From Chitinophaga terrae (ex Kim and Jung 2007) (GTDB taxonomy: Bacteria > Bacteroidota > Bacteroidia > Chitinophagales > Chitinophagaceae): 62,878 nt of DNA. The position numbers and the translations under genes are program-made. The notes beneath the pieces were generated by a model, which worked only from the letters and a program-made list of their open reading frames with translations, was not told the origin of the DNA and ran no database searches. Position 1 is the stretch's first letter, and every line of letters begins with the position of its first letter. Positions 7,748-17,227 of this stretch are shown one piece after another. Location: NCBI RefSeq assembly GCF_900107795.1, contig NZ_FNRL01000034.1, positions 1-62,878 on the forward strand, in the 5' to 3' direction.

Positions 7748-8182
7748 CGTGATAAGAATGTCGTCTTTTTTAATAATTGGTTTTTAATGTATCAGAACTG
7801 CAATTAACCGGTATAAGTGCCAATTCTATATTAAAGACTATATCATTAGATAAAAGTTGCTTCAAATAGATTGAAATAACTTATTCATATTAATTAATAA
7901 AATATACCAAATGCATATAGACCATACATAAACTGCTCACAAGATAAATTAATGACATATATAATTATAAATCAACAAGATAACAAACAATACAGCCATT
8001 TTAATATAATATTATTAAAATAAATATATAGCATATTAATAGGCAATTGCGGCATTTTTTAGGCATAATTCAAAAAATTAAATGAATTAAATAATTTATT
8101 CTTCTACTTTTATACTTAAGTACAATGATCGATCAACCAAAAAAGTACTTAAGTACCTTAATTCATTTTTAATTACTTTTTT
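7748..8182. other. AT-rich intergenic region before the urea-transport operon
   Basis: No convincing gene. It serves as a divergent upstream region for the yccF-like gene (minus) and the porin/urt operon (plus). Near the right end a -7-like TACTTTTA (8105-8112) has no matching TTTG 19 bases upstream; paired palindromes follow (separate entry). Confidence 0.6.
8113..8156. promoter_or_regulatory. paired palindromic operator candidates
   Basis: TACTTAAGTA (8113-8122) and GTACTTAAGTAC (8145-8156) share the same core and are centred 33 bp apart, about three helical turns. A third palindrome TGATCGATCA (8126-8135) lies between. They directly follow a -7-like element and precede the porin start by 27-70 bp, so cooperative binding of a dimeric regulator is plausible. 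The regulator is unknown. Confidence 0.5.
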
Positions 8183-9463
8183 ATGAAATCTGCCATCCTT
8201 ATCATCACACTAAGTTCCCTTTCTTTCATTGCAAAAGCCGAAAATGATCCTCCCATTAAGAACAAAAAGAAAAAAGGAAGTTACCTCATAGAACTTCCCG
8301 CTTCCTTAAACACAGACAGTACGACCGCCTCCGTTTCCCTGCCAGACATAGACGTACCATTCAAACCTTCCATACAACTGGGAGCAATCGTACACATGTT
8401 TGTTTCAGGAGAACAATCAGGCTTCAGCGCTCCCTCTAACGACAAAAGCGCGAAAGACTGGAACAAAGGATTTTCCCTTTACCGCGCCCGGGTACTGGTA
8501 GGCGGACAACTTACCAAAAAAGCCAGCTTCTTCATGGAAACAGAAATACCCTCCCCTATCGGTATTCAATCCAACGGCGAAAAAAATGTGAAAGTCGCCC
8601 CTATCATCCTCGACGCGCAACTGGAATATACCTTCTCCAATGCCTTTCAACTGATAGCCGGCATGCAACTCGTTTCCAATAACCGCAACGGCCTGCAAGG
8701 CGCCGCCGGCTTAATGGCCAACGACTTCACCTACTTCCAGTACCCCTACAACCTCTTCGCCAACAGTCCCCTCCAGGGAAACTTCGGCCGGGACCTGGGA
8801 ATCAACGCCCGCGGCTTCCTCGCTAACGACAAACTGGAATACCGCCTGGGCGTTTTCACCGGCCGGAACATCGACGGCGGCGCCCCGCTACGCACCGTTG
8901 GCCGCCTTGCCTACAACTTCCTGGATGCTGAAAAAGACTTCTACTATGCCGGCACCAAACTGGGCAAAGGCAAAACCCTGGCCTGGGCCGTAGGCTTCGA
9001 CGAACAAGCCAACTATGTCAACTACAGCACCGACGTATTCTTCGACCACCCGCTTGGCAACGCCGGCTCCATCACCGCCAACGCTGCCTTCCAATATATG
9101 TCTGGCGGTACCGATCTTTCGTCCAAATATTCCTTTGCCACCCTTATTCCTAAACAAACTGTCCAATACCTGGAACTGGGTTATTATTTCAAAGGACCTA
9201 AACTCCAACCCTGGATCCGGTACGAAAACCAGGCTATAAAATCCGAACCCGAACAAGCAGGCAGCATTAAGCCTTCCTCTTTCGATAAGGTCAATTCCAG
9301 CAGCGTAATGGGAGGCGGGTTAAACTACTTCTTCAACGGAACCGGTACAAACCTCCGCCTGTCATACACCACCCGGACCTACAACGTAGCAACGGCGCCC
9401 GACGACTATACGAAAAAAACATTCGGGCAACTCTGGCTGCAGGCCCAATTCTTCATTTTCTAA
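8183..9463 (+). CDS. outer-membrane porin (phosphate-selective porin O/P type), 426 aa
   Basis: A signal peptide (residues 1-19, ending AKA) and a Lys-rich spacer precede a barrel with features of the porin O/P family: FSLYRARVLVGGQLTKKASFFMETEIP, then LRLSYTTRTYN and a final strand ending in Phe (WLQAQFFIF). It should form a beta-barrel channel. It is the first gene of the urt cluster, 36 bp before urtA, so it probably admits urea or related amides to the periplasm. It could equally be a general anion porin that happens to be co-transcribed. Length is normal. Confidence 0.8.
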   Translation: MKSAILIITLSSLSFIAKAENDPPIKNKKKKGSYLIELPASLNTDSTTASVSLPDIDVPFKPSIQLGAIVHMFVSGEQSGFSAPSNDKSAKDWNKGFSLYRARVLVGGQLTKKASFFMETEIPSPIGIQSNGEKNVKVAPIILDAQLEYTFSNAFQLIAGMQLVSNNRNGLQGAAGLMANDFTYFQYPYNLFANSPLQGNFGRDLGINARGFLANDKLEYRLGVFTGRNIDGGAPLRTVGRLAYNFLDAEKDFYYAGTKLGKGKTLAWAVGFDEQANYVNYSTDVFFDHPLGNAGSITANAAFQYMSGGTDLSSKYSFATLIPKQTVQYLELGYYFKGPKLQPWIRYENQAIKSEPEQAGSIKPSSFDKVNSSSVMGGGLNYFFNGTGTNLRLSYTTRTYNVATAPDDYTKKTFGQLWLQAQFFIF

Positions 9464-9499
9464 ACTATCAACCATCTGATCATTATAAAATACAGGCTC

Positions 9500-10813
9500 A
9501 TGAAATGCTCAATGTTTAAATCATTCTCCCTGCTTCTACTCGGCGCTGCTGTAAGTTTTTCTTCGTGCCAGCAAGGCGCATCCAAATCCGGCACTACCGA
9601 CTCTACTGCCACAGCCAGCAAAGAAACCGTTAAGATCGGCGTATTGCACTCTCTCAGCGGTACCATGGCTATTTCAGAAGTTTCACTGAAAGATGCCGTT
9701 CAAATGGCCGTGGATGAGATCAACGCCAAAGGCGGCGTGCTAGGCAAACAAATAGAACCTGTGATAGTAGACCCCGCCTCCGACTGGGACCTGTTTGCAG
9801 AGAAAGCTAAAGAACTGCTGATAGATAAAAAGGTTTCCGCTGTATTCGGCTGCTGGACCAGCGTTTCCCGCAAATCTGTTCTCCCGGTTTTTGAACAGAA
9901 CAATGGCCTCCTCTTCTACCCTGTACAATATGAAGGGGAAGAATGCTCCAACAGCGTGATCTACACCGGCGCTACGCCTAACCAGCAGCTCATCCCGGCG
10001 GCAGAATACCTGATGAGCGAGAAAGGCGGCGGATACAAAAAATTCTACCTCCTGGGTACCGATTATGTATTTCCCCGCACCGCCAACAAGATCCTGAAAG
10101 CATACCTGCTTTCCAAAGGCATTCCTAAAGAGAATATCGTGGAAGAATACACGCCGTTCCACCACCAGGACTACCAAACCATTATCTCCAAGATCAAACG
10201 CTTCGCAGCCGATGGTAAAGCTTGTATCCTGTCGACTATCAACGGCGACTCCAACGTGCCATTCTATAAAGAGTTCGCCAACCAGGGCCTTTCTGCCGCC
10301 ACCTGCCCTATTATGGCCTTCTCTGTAGCGGAAGACGAATTAAGATCTATGGATACGGAATTCCTTGTTGGCCACCTCGCTGCCTGGAACTATTTCCAAT
10401 CCAACGATCTGCCCGAAAACAAAAAATTCGTGGAAGACTTCAAAGCCTTCTGCGCGAAGAAAGGATTACCCGGCGGCGACAAACGCGTAACCGACGACCC
10501 GATCTGCTGGGCCTACACCGGCGTATACCTCTGGGCTAAAGCCGCCGAAAAAGCCGGCTCCTTTGAAGTATCAAAAGTTCGCAACGCCTTATACAGCCTG
10601 GAATTCGATTCGCCCGACGGCCTTGTGAAAATGGACCCGCGCAATCACCATTTAGCCAAGCCAGTGGTGATCGGGGAAATCAAACCAGACGGACAGTTCG
10701 ATATCATCTGGAAATCTGCAGGCCTGGTAGATCCTCAACCCTGGTCGCCGCTTACCTCTCCAGATAAAGATTGCGATTGGGTGAACCACAACGGCACTTA
10801 TGCGAAAAAATAA
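9500..10813 (+). CDS. urtA: urea ABC transporter substrate-binding lipoprotein UrtA
   Basis: The lipoprotein signal ends in FSSC (Cys23). The mature part is a type I periplasmic binding protein of the UrtA/AmiC group: TVKIGVLHSLSGTMAISEVSLKDAVQMAVDEIN, VFGCWTSVSRKSVLPVFEQNNGLLFYPVQYEGEE and VYLWAKAAEKAG, including the WTSxSRK stretch typical of UrtA. It binds urea or short amides and passes them to UrtBC. It is followed 48 bp later by urtB. A lipid anchor rather than a free periplasmic form is usual in this phylum. Confidence 0.93.
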   Translation: MKCSMFKSFSLLLLGAAVSFSSCQQGASKSGTTDSTATASKETVKIGVLHSLSGTMAISEVSLKDAVQMAVDEINAKGGVLGKQIEPVIVDPASDWDLFAEKAKELLIDKKVSAVFGCWTSVSRKSVLPVFEQNNGLLFYPVQYEGEECSNSVIYTGATPNQQLIPAAEYLMSEKGGGYKKFYLLGTDYVFPRTANKILKAYLLSKGIPKENIVEEYTPFHHQDYQTIISKIKRFAADGKACILSTINGDSNVPFYKEFANQGLSAATCPIMAFSVAEDELRSMDTEFLVGHLAAWNYFQSNDLPENKKFVEDFKAFCAKKGLPGGDKRVTDDPICWAYTGVYLWAKAAEKAGSFEVSKVRNALYSLEFDSPDGLVKMDPRNHHLAKPVVIGEIKPDGQFDIIWKSAGLVDPQPWSPLTSPDKDCDWVNHNGTYAKK

Positions 10814-10861
10814 GCGCCGATCACCAGACAGGCTTTTTCCAAACCAAGAAATTATGAAGCT

Positions 10862-12496
10862 ATGAGACATTTCCTCAGACCAGGATGGATACTATTATTC
10901 CTGCTCTGCTCCCTCCGGGGCCGCAGCCAGGACAGCGCCTCCATTTATGTAAACCAAATACTACAGCCGAGTGCCGACTCCGTGCGTACCAATGCCATTC
11001 ACAGGCTGGTCGCTCTCCGCGATCCGTCTACCTTCCCTCTCCTGATGGCAATCAATGATAAAAAGTTGTATTTGCTCGACAATAAAGCGGTTACGACTGA
11101 TAGCAAACCATCCGGCGACGGAAACTACAGGCTTTATACTGTCTATCCCACTTACCAACTATTACAAAACAGCAGCGGGCAACCGCTGCTGTTGCCTCCG
11201 GGCAAACTAACGGCAGTGGATATCCCAAGAGCCGACAGGCTGGCATTAGTGGGCATTGCTCCCTTACTGAACCTCTTCAGCAACGACGTGCAGAAAAGAA
11301 TGCTGGCATACAGCCAGGTCGGCAACCTGCAGGATCAGTCAACACTCCAACTGGTAGCCGCCGCAGTGAACAGGGAAACCGACGAAAACGTACAGCGCAT
11401 AGGCAGGGAAGCGCTATATGCCGCCAGGCTCTATGCGGCCAAAGATGAAACTAACGCCAAAGTATATATCGACAGCATTGCACTTAACTGGAGCGATAAC
11501 GCCGCTACCTTGTTAACATCATACAGCAAAGAAAAAGCATTCAGTCCTGCTGCCGGCAGCTATGCACTGGCGAAAGCATCCAGGCTGGAAAAGAAATACG
11601 ACAACCTGCAACGCATACAAAACCTCTTCAGCGGTTTAAGCCTGGGCAGCATCCTTATCCTGATAGCGCTGGGCCTATCCATTGTGTATGGCCTCGCTGG
11701 GATCATTAATATGGCGCACGGAGAATTCATGATGATAGGCGCCTATACTACTTATTGCATGCAACTGGTGTTCGGTCACCAGGCAGGCGATTGGTTTTAC
11801 GTAGCCGCATTACCGCTTTCGTTTATCAGCGCCGGTATCATGGGCCTCATACTCGAACGGCTGGTGATCCGGCATCTCTATAGCAAACCGCTGGAAAGCC
11901 TCCTGGCTACCTGGGGGATCAGCCTCATTCTCGTACAAACTGCCAGGCTGATATTCGGCGATCTTACCGCTGTAAAAACGCCCCAGCTCCTGGCCGGCGG
12001 ATGGCAGGTAGCGCCGCATCTTACCCTTCCCTATAACAGGATCTTCATTATAGTACTGACGCTGGTAATGGTTTTACTCACCTACCTGATGTTATTTAAA
12101 ACTAAACTGGGCCTGCAGATCAGGGCTGTTACACAGAACCGGCAGATGAGCGCCTGCCTGGGCGTTGAAACCCGCCAGGTTGCTGCGCTTACCTTCTTTA
12201 TCGGGTCAGGATTAGCGGGGCTGGCGGGATGCGCCATCACTCTTATCGGCAACGTGGTACCCGACATGGGTCAGACCTATATTGTAGACTCCTTCCTCGT
12301 TGTTGTAACAGGCGGCGTAGGAAAACTGGCCGGAACCATCGTTTCGGGGCTGGGCATAGGATTCTTCACGAAAATATCGGAAGCTTTCTTCCAGGCGGTA
12401 TACGGGAAAGTGTTCATCCTTTTATTCATTATGCTGTTCATGCAGTATAAACCCAAAGGATTGTTCCCGGACAAAGGACGTATTGCAGAAGAATAA
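10862..12496 (+). CDS. urtB: urea ABC transporter permease UrtB
   Basis: The protein (544 aa) has a signal-like start, then a periplasmic HEAT-like extension of about 220 residues seen in many UrtB proteins. The LivH-type permease follows, from about residue 255, with GLSIVYGLAGIINMAHGEFMMIGAY and a C-terminal GGVGKLAGTIVSGLGIGFFTKISE. It forms the membrane pore with UrtC. The extended N-terminus supports UrtB over a plain branched-chain amino-acid permease. The next gene begins 10 bp on. Confidence 0.92.
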   Translation: MRHFLRPGWILLFLLCSLRGRSQDSASIYVNQILQPSADSVRTNAIHRLVALRDPSTFPLLMAINDKKLYLLDNKAVTTDSKPSGDGNYRLYTVYPTYQLLQNSSGQPLLLPPGKLTAVDIPRADRLALVGIAPLLNLFSNDVQKRMLAYSQVGNLQDQSTLQLVAAAVNRETDENVQRIGREALYAARLYAAKDETNAKVYIDSIALNWSDNAATLLTSYSKEKAFSPAAGSYALAKASRLEKKYDNLQRIQNLFSGLSLGSILILIALGLSIVYGLAGIINMAHGEFMMIGAYTTYCMQLVFGHQAGDWFYVAALPLSFISAGIMGLILERLVIRHLYSKPLESLLATWGISLILVQTARLIFGDLTAVKTPQLLAGGWQVAPHLTLPYNRIFIIVLTLVMVLLTYLMLFKTKLGLQIRAVTQNRQMSACLGVETRQVAALTFFIGSGLAGLAGCAITLIGNVVPDMGQTYIVDSFLVVVTGGVGKLAGTIVSGLGIGFFTKISEAFFQAVYGKVFILLFIMLFMQYKPKGLFPDKGRIAEE

Positions 12497-12506
12497 AACC
12501 AGGATT

Positions 12507-13592
12507 ATGAAAACGAATAACAAACCACTTTACTATATATTATTTGTCGCCATCTTCGCGATATTATTACCGGCCGCCTATCTTTCAGGCCTGCTCTCTA
12601 TCAATACCATTTCCATCTGGGGCAGGTACTTCTGCTTTGCGATCGCGGCGCTGGGTATTGACCTGATCTGGGGATATACCGGCATCCTCTCTATGTGCCA
12701 GGCTTTCTTTTTCTGCCTGGGAAGTTATGGCATTGCCATGCACCTGGTGCTGCAAAAAACTTCGCTGCCTGATTTCATGGCATGGAATAAGATCACCGAA
12801 CTTCCTTTTTTCTGGCAACCATTTCACAACGCAGGTGTAACGTTTGCATTGTGCCTGATCATTCCTGCGCTGTTTGCCTTTTTTATCGGGTACGTACTTT
12901 TCAGGAGCAGGATACGGGGCGTTTATATGGCCATTATTACGCAGGCCTTAACCCTGGCCATGTGGCTGTTGTTCCTGCGCAACGAAACCAACCTGGGAGG
13001 CACCAACGGCCTGACGGATTTTAAAACCCTCCTGGGCTTTGACCTGTCTTCCGCCCAGGTGAAACTAAGCCTGTACCTGGTATCGTTTGCAGTATTATGC
13101 CTGGCCTATATCGCCTGCCACCGCATTACCCGCTCAAAGTTTGGCAAAGTATTGCAGGCCATCAGGGACAGCGAATCCAGGGTGAGTTTCACCGCATACA
13201 AAACAGCGAATTTCAAACTGGCAGTTTTCGTACTGGCGGCACTGTTAGCAGCTGTGGGCGGTATGCTATACTTGCCCCAGACAGGTATTATCACCCCGGG
13301 CCGGATGGATGTAAAAGCCTCCGTGGAAATGGTGATGTGGGTAGCCCTGGGAGGAAGAGGCAACCTGAAAGGCGCAGTGATCGGCGCCCTGCTGGTAAAC
13401 TTCCTGTACAGCCTTTGCACCAGCTGGTTCCCGGACTCCTGGCTCTTCATACTGGGCTTCCTGTTTGTATTGACAGTACTGTATTTCGATAAAGGACTGA
13501 TAGGGCTGGTAGCTACTGTTCGTCAACGTATTCCCGGCCTGCATTTCAAAACCTCTCAAACTACCAACCGATATGTTGCTGACAGTAAATAA
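12507..13592 (+). CDS. urtC: urea ABC transporter permease UrtC
   Basis: LivM-type permease of 361 aa with about ten membrane segments. The family motif LGIDLIWGYTGILSMCQAFFF is near the N-terminus, NLGGTNGLTDF in the middle, and SRVSFTAYKTANFKLAVFVLAALLAAVGG later. The frame can be extended to a TTG at 12483 inside urtB; the ATG at 12507, preceded by AGG, is preferred. The 3' end overlaps urtD by 20 bases, which implies coupled translation. Confidence 0.92.
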   Translation: MKTNNKPLYYILFVAIFAILLPAAYLSGLLSINTISIWGRYFCFAIAALGIDLIWGYTGILSMCQAFFFCLGSYGIAMHLVLQKTSLPDFMAWNKITELPFFWQPFHNAGVTFALCLIIPALFAFFIGYVLFRSRIRGVYMAIITQALTLAMWLLFLRNETNLGGTNGLTDFKTLLGFDLSSAQVKLSLYLVSFAVLCLAYIACHRITRSKFGKVLQAIRDSESRVSFTAYKTANFKLAVFVLAALLAAVGGMLYLPQTGIITPGRMDVKASVEMVMWVALGGRGNLKGAVIGALLVNFLYSLCTSWFPDSWLFILGFLFVLTVLYFDKGLIGLVATVRQRIPGLHFKTSQTTNRYVADSK

Positions 13593-14328
13593 TCTTTCCG
13601 TTTCCTTTGGCGGGGTACATGCCCTGCACCTGGATCATTTCAGCCTGGGAGAAAAAGAATTGCGCGTGATCATTGGTCCCAATGGCGCCGGCAAATCCAC
13701 TTTCCTGGATATAATCTGCGGGAAAACAAAAGCTGATAGCGGGGAAGTGATCTTCAAAGGAAAACCGGTATTGGGTAAAAGCGAAGTACAGATCGCCGAA
13801 CTGGGCATTGGCCGGAAGTTCCAGAAGCCAAGCGTTTTCCCTGAACTCACCGTATATGATAACCTGCTGCTGGCTGTAAAAACAAAGAAGGATATTTTTT
13901 CGACGCTTTTCTTTAAAGTATCGCCTGCCATTGCAGAACGGATTCATGATGTAGCAGCCCGCCTGCAACTGAACACGGTGATCTACAAACAGGCAGGCGC
14001 TTTGTCGCACGGGCAGAAACAATGGCTGGAAATCGCCATCGTCATGCTGCAGGACCCTACCCTGATGCTGATAGATGAACCTGCAGCAGGGATGTCGGAC
14101 GAGGAAACAGAAAAAACAGGAGCCCTGCTCCTGGAGCTGGCCAATACACACAGCATCATCGTTATTGAACACGATATGAAGTTTGTTGAACAGATCGCCA
14201 ATCACCTCGTTACCGTGCTTGTCAGGGGCAAAAGGCTCATGGAAGGAACTTTTGAAGAAGTAAAGAACGACCAGCGGGTGATCGATTGTTATTTAGGAAG
14301 AACCAACGCACAACTTGAAACATTATGA
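13573..14328 (+). CDS. urtD: urea ABC transporter ATP-binding protein UrtD
   Basis: LivG-type ATPase, 251 aa. Walker A is GPNGAGKST (about 35-43), the signature is LSHGQKQWLEIA, and Walker B is LMLIDEPAAGMSDEE, followed by the switch His in IVIEHDMKFVE. SHGQ in place of SGGQ, followed by the QWLEI stretch, is characteristic of UrtD. It energises import with UrtE. The ATG lies within the end of urtC and the stop overlaps the urtE start (ATGA). Confidence 0.93.
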   Translation: MLLTVNNLSVSFGGVHALHLDHFSLGEKELRVIIGPNGAGKSTFLDIICGKTKADSGEVIFKGKPVLGKSEVQIAELGIGRKFQKPSVFPELTVYDNLLLAVKTKKDIFSTLFFKVSPAIAERIHDVAARLQLNTVIYKQAGALSHGQKQWLEIAIVMLQDPTLMLIDEPAAGMSDEETEKTGALLLELANTHSIIVIEHDMKFVEQIANHLVTVLVRGKRLMEGTFEEVKNDQRVIDCYLGRTNAQLETL

Positions 14329-15047
14329 TACATGCTTTTTCAGCCCCTGTCCTGGTTGTAGATAACCTGGTAGCGGCATACGACCAAAGTATCATTCTTC
14401 GGGGCACCAGCCTCGCTATGCAGAAAGGCGCCGTTACTACTGTAATGGGCAGGAATGGTGTAGGAAAAACTACCCTGCTGAAAACAATTATGGGCCTGTT
14501 GCCGGTACAGGAAGGCACTGTTACCTTCGGGAACGAAGACATCACTTTCATGCCTTCTCACAAAAAAGCTAAAAGCGGCATCGCCTATGTTCCGCAAGGC
14601 AGGGAAATCATTCCTAAACTGACTGTTTACGAAAACCTGCAACTGGGACTGACCGCGCATAAGGATAAAAATGCGAAAGTGCCGGAAGAGGAGATCTACC
14701 ATCTTTTCCCCATCCTGAAGGACTTCAGGAAAAGGGCCGGCGGTAACCTGAGCGGAGGACAGCAACAGCAACTGGCTATTGCCAGGGCATTGGTCAGCAA
14801 TCCAACTTTGTTATTGCTTGATGAACCAACCGAAGGCATTCAACCTTCCATTGCCCAGGAAATTGGCTGTATATTGCAGCAATTGGTTAAAGAGAAAGCA
14901 ATTTCTGTATTGCTGGTAGAACAGAAGATCGATTTCGCCAACCAGGTGTCTGATCATTACTATTTTATGGACAGAGGTAAAATGGTAATGGACGGTGCCG
15001 CGGAAGAGCTGAAGCATACAGCATTAGAGAAACATATTTCCGTATAG
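14325..15047 (+). CDS. urtE: urea ABC transporter ATP-binding protein UrtE
   Basis: LivF-type ATPase, 240 aa. Walker A is GRNGVGKTT, the signature LSGGQQQQLAIARAL, and Walker B LLLLDEPTEGIQPS. The TEGIQPS string is typical of UrtE. It overlaps urtD by 4 bases. No urease genes are present in the window, so the fate of imported urea is not visible here. A hairpin at 15072-15107 separates it from the following sensor kinase gene. Confidence 0.93.
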   Translation: MIHAFSAPVLVVDNLVAAYDQSIILRGTSLAMQKGAVTTVMGRNGVGKTTLLKTIMGLLPVQEGTVTFGNEDITFMPSHKKAKSGIAYVPQGREIIPKLTVYENLQLGLTAHKDKNAKVPEEEIYHLFPILKDFRKRAGGNLSGGQQQQLAIARALVSNPTLLLLDEPTEGIQPSIAQEIGCILQQLVKEKAISVLLVEQKIDFANQVSDHYYFMDRGKMVMDGAAEELKHTALEKHISV

Positions 15048-15071
15048 CCGGTAACGTTTTATCATAATTGC

Positions 15072-15107
15072 ATGGATCCAGCCAGTATATCTGCCGGCTG
15101 GATCCAT
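15072..15107 (+). terminator. hairpin between urtE and the sensor kinase gene
   Basis: ATGGATCCAGCC (15072-15083) and GGCTGGATCCAT (15096-15107) form a perfect 12-bp stem with a 12-base loop. Only CCTTTT follows, so termination may be partial. It could set the ratio of transporter to regulator transcript. Confidence 0.5.
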
Positions 15108-15132
15108 ATGCCTTTTAAAAAGCCTGGTAGTT

Positions 15133-16539
15133 ATGCATCCTGTATCTGAAGACAGAAGCGTTTTCAAAATATTCACCATCCTTTATGCCGTTGCACTGAC
15201 AACGATTGCATTGTTATCGGTATTCAGCCAGATAAAGATACAGCAGGCGCTCAATCACCAGATGAATGATTCGCATGTGATCAACTTCGCAGCCAGGTTG
15301 CGCACTTATAGCCAGACGCTAAGCAAGCTGGCACTGCTGCTGGAATCGGGCAGGGATATAGAAGATAACAGGAAAGAATTTATCAATACGCTTAAACAAT
15401 GGCAAAAATCGCATGAAGGCTTGCAGGAAGGAAGCAACTTCCTTAACCTGCCGGCCAACGACCAGGATGAACTCAGGCAAATGTTCGAGATCATCAGAAC
15501 TCCGCACCAGGAAATATGGAATGCCGCCAGCCAGATGATCACCGTATTGTATAGAGATACCGCCTTCAACCCGGCTCATATCAGGCCTTACGTACAAACC
15601 ATCCTGGCTTATGAAAAGTCCTATCTCATAGGCATGGAGCTGATCGTGTTCGATTACGACAGGTTCAGTAAAGAGAGGATCAGGAACCTGAAAGAAATAG
15701 AATACATCGTATTAGGATTGGTACTGTTTACGCTGCTACTGGAAGTAGCGGTTATTTTTTACCCCCTCTCCACCCGCATCCGGAAGATCATACGCGGCTT
15801 GGTCACTGCCCAGGAAAAGGCCAGGCAGCTTACGGAACAGGTACAACTGGCCAACCAGGAAAAATTGCTGCGGCAGGAAACCGAGCAAATGATAAGGTCT
15901 TACTCTATTATTAACGGGGTAGAAAAAGAAAGAAAGAGAATAGCGACAGAAATACATGACGGGATAGGCCAGATGCTGACCAGTCTCAGGATGAAGCTGG
16001 AACAGGTAGAAGACAGAAGCCCGCAACCCGACCCCGAGATCACGCTCCTGAATAATATGATGCGCAGCATTATTACAGAAACAAGGCGCATCTGCGCCGA
16101 CCTGCTGCCCAGCGTACTGGAAGACTTCGGGCTAAAGGCGGCTATAGAAGAGTTGATCAAAAACGCCAGGCTGACTGCTCCGGGTATTACTTTTTTACTG
16201 GAAGAAACCCTGGGCGGCGCTCCATTGCCAAGAGAGGTAGAAATTGGCATTTACCGTATCTTGCAGGAAGCATTGAACAATGCTATGAAACATTCGGGAG
16301 CCGACACGATAGAGATCGAGATAGACGGCAGTCCCGGTTGGTTACAACTAAGAGTAAGGGATAACGGATGCGGCTTCCATTTCGACAGTCACCAGCTGTT
16401 CTCAAAAGAGTTGGCAAAAAAAGTCAATGGTATCAGGAACATGAAAGAGAGAGCTGAACTGCTGGGAGGCAGCCTCCAGATCATATCAGCTCCCGGCGCC
16501 GGAACAATCGTACAGTTAGAATTAACTTATCAGCAATGA
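15133..16539 (+). CDS. NarX-like sensor histidine kinase, 468 aa
   Basis: Membrane helix at about 12-34, then a periplasmic helical domain of the PilJ/NarX type with a P-box-like VINFAARLRTYSQTLSK, a second membrane helix near 190-215, and a coiled linker. The kinase core has the HisKA_3 H-box EIHDGIGQML (His275) and an HATPase with LQEALNNAMKHSGA and DNGCGF. In E. coli NarX this kind of sensor domain binds nitrate or nitrite. With the urt genes upstream it may tune nitrogen uptake. The ligand is inference. It overlaps the response-regulator gene by 4 bases. Confidence 0.85.
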   Translation: MHPVSEDRSVFKIFTILYAVALTTIALLSVFSQIKIQQALNHQMNDSHVINFAARLRTYSQTLSKLALLLESGRDIEDNRKEFINTLKQWQKSHEGLQEGSNFLNLPANDQDELRQMFEIIRTPHQEIWNAASQMITVLYRDTAFNPAHIRPYVQTILAYEKSYLIGMELIVFDYDRFSKERIRNLKEIEYIVLGLVLFTLLLEVAVIFYPLSTRIRKIIRGLVTAQEKARQLTEQVQLANQEKLLRQETEQMIRSYSIINGVEKERKRIATEIHDGIGQMLTSLRMKLEQVEDRSPQPDPEITLLNNMMRSIITETRRICADLLPSVLEDFGLKAAIEELIKNARLTAPGITFLLEETLGGAPLPREVEIGIYRILQEALNNAMKHSGADTIEIEIDGSPGWLQLRVRDNGCGFHFDSHQLFSKELAKKVNGIRNMKERAELLGGSLQIISAPGAGTIVQLELTYQQ

Positions 16540-17183
16540 AAAAAATAAGTGTGTTTTTAGTAGATGATCATGAAATTTTCAGGAATGGATTGAAGCAACT
16601 GATCAACAGCGAACCTGACATGGAAGTTACAGGAGAAGCCAGCAGCGGCGAAGACGCCTTGCATATACTGGAAACAGCCAGACCCGATGTTATTATGATG
16701 GACATCCGCATGCCCGGACTGAACGGATTGGAAACCAGTTCCCGGTTATTGCAGAAAAATCCCCAGGGCAGGATACTTTTCTTCAGCCTGTTCGATGAAC
16801 CCGATTATGTAGCTACCGCCCTTGAAATGGGAGGAAGAGGATATATATTGAAAGATACCAGCAACAAGATCCTGCTGAATGCTATTCGCACCATTCACCA
16901 GGGAAAGTATTATTTTATAGGGGAAGTAAGTGATGTACTGGTAAAAAAATACCTCGATGCAAGACAGGGTAATGGAGGCAGCCAGGATATCTCCTTGTCC
17001 AGGAGAGAGGAACAGATCATGGGAATGATCAACCAGGGGAAGAACAATAAAGATATTGCGGAGTCTTTGCAATTGAGTATCCGGACTATAGAAACGCACA
17101 GGATGAACATACTCCGCAAATTCCAGGTAAATAGTATCGAAGAAGCTATTGAATATTGCAAAACAAATAACCTGTTAAATTAG
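16536..17183 (+). CDS. NarL/FixJ-type response regulator, 215 aa
   Basis: The receiver domain (about 1-120) has the acidic pair Asp10/Asp11, phosphoacceptor Asp56 in VIMMDIRMPG and the conserved Lys in YILKDTS. A LuxR-type HTH occupies the C-terminus (LSRREEQIMGMINQGKNNKDIAESL...). It is the partner of the kinase gene it overlaps by ATGA. The likely target is the porin/urt promoter, where paired palindromes occur, but the sequence does not show this directly. Ends just before a strong shared terminator. Confidence 0.9.
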   Translation: MKKISVFLVDDHEIFRNGLKQLINSEPDMEVTGEASSGEDALHILETARPDVIMMDIRMPGLNGLETSSRLLQKNPQGRILFFSLFDEPDYVATALEMGGRGYILKDTSNKILLNAIRTIHQGKYYFIGEVSDVLVKKYLDARQGNGGSQDISLSRREEQIMGMINQGKNNKDIAESLQLSIRTIETHRMNILRKFQVNSIEEAIEYCKTNNLLN

Positions 17184-17223
17184 ATGGAAGACGCGGAGGT
17201 TAGCAGTGCTCCGCGTCTTCCAT
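17184..17223. terminator. bidirectional terminator
   Basis: ATGGAAGACGCGGA (17184-17197) and TCCGCGTCTTCCAT (17210-17223) form a perfect 14-bp stem with a 12-base loop. It lies between the response regulator and the convergent M1 peptidase gene and probably ends both transcripts. Confidence 0.7.
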
Positions 17224-17227
17224 TTCC

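Noticed and set aside
10961..11158. Possibility that UrtB is a fusion because of its long N-terminal region
   Set aside because: Many UrtB proteins carry this periplasmic extension, so the architecture is ordinary.
13561..14205. 214-codon minus-strand open frame
   Set aside because: Antisense to urtD, whose ATPase motifs are unambiguous.
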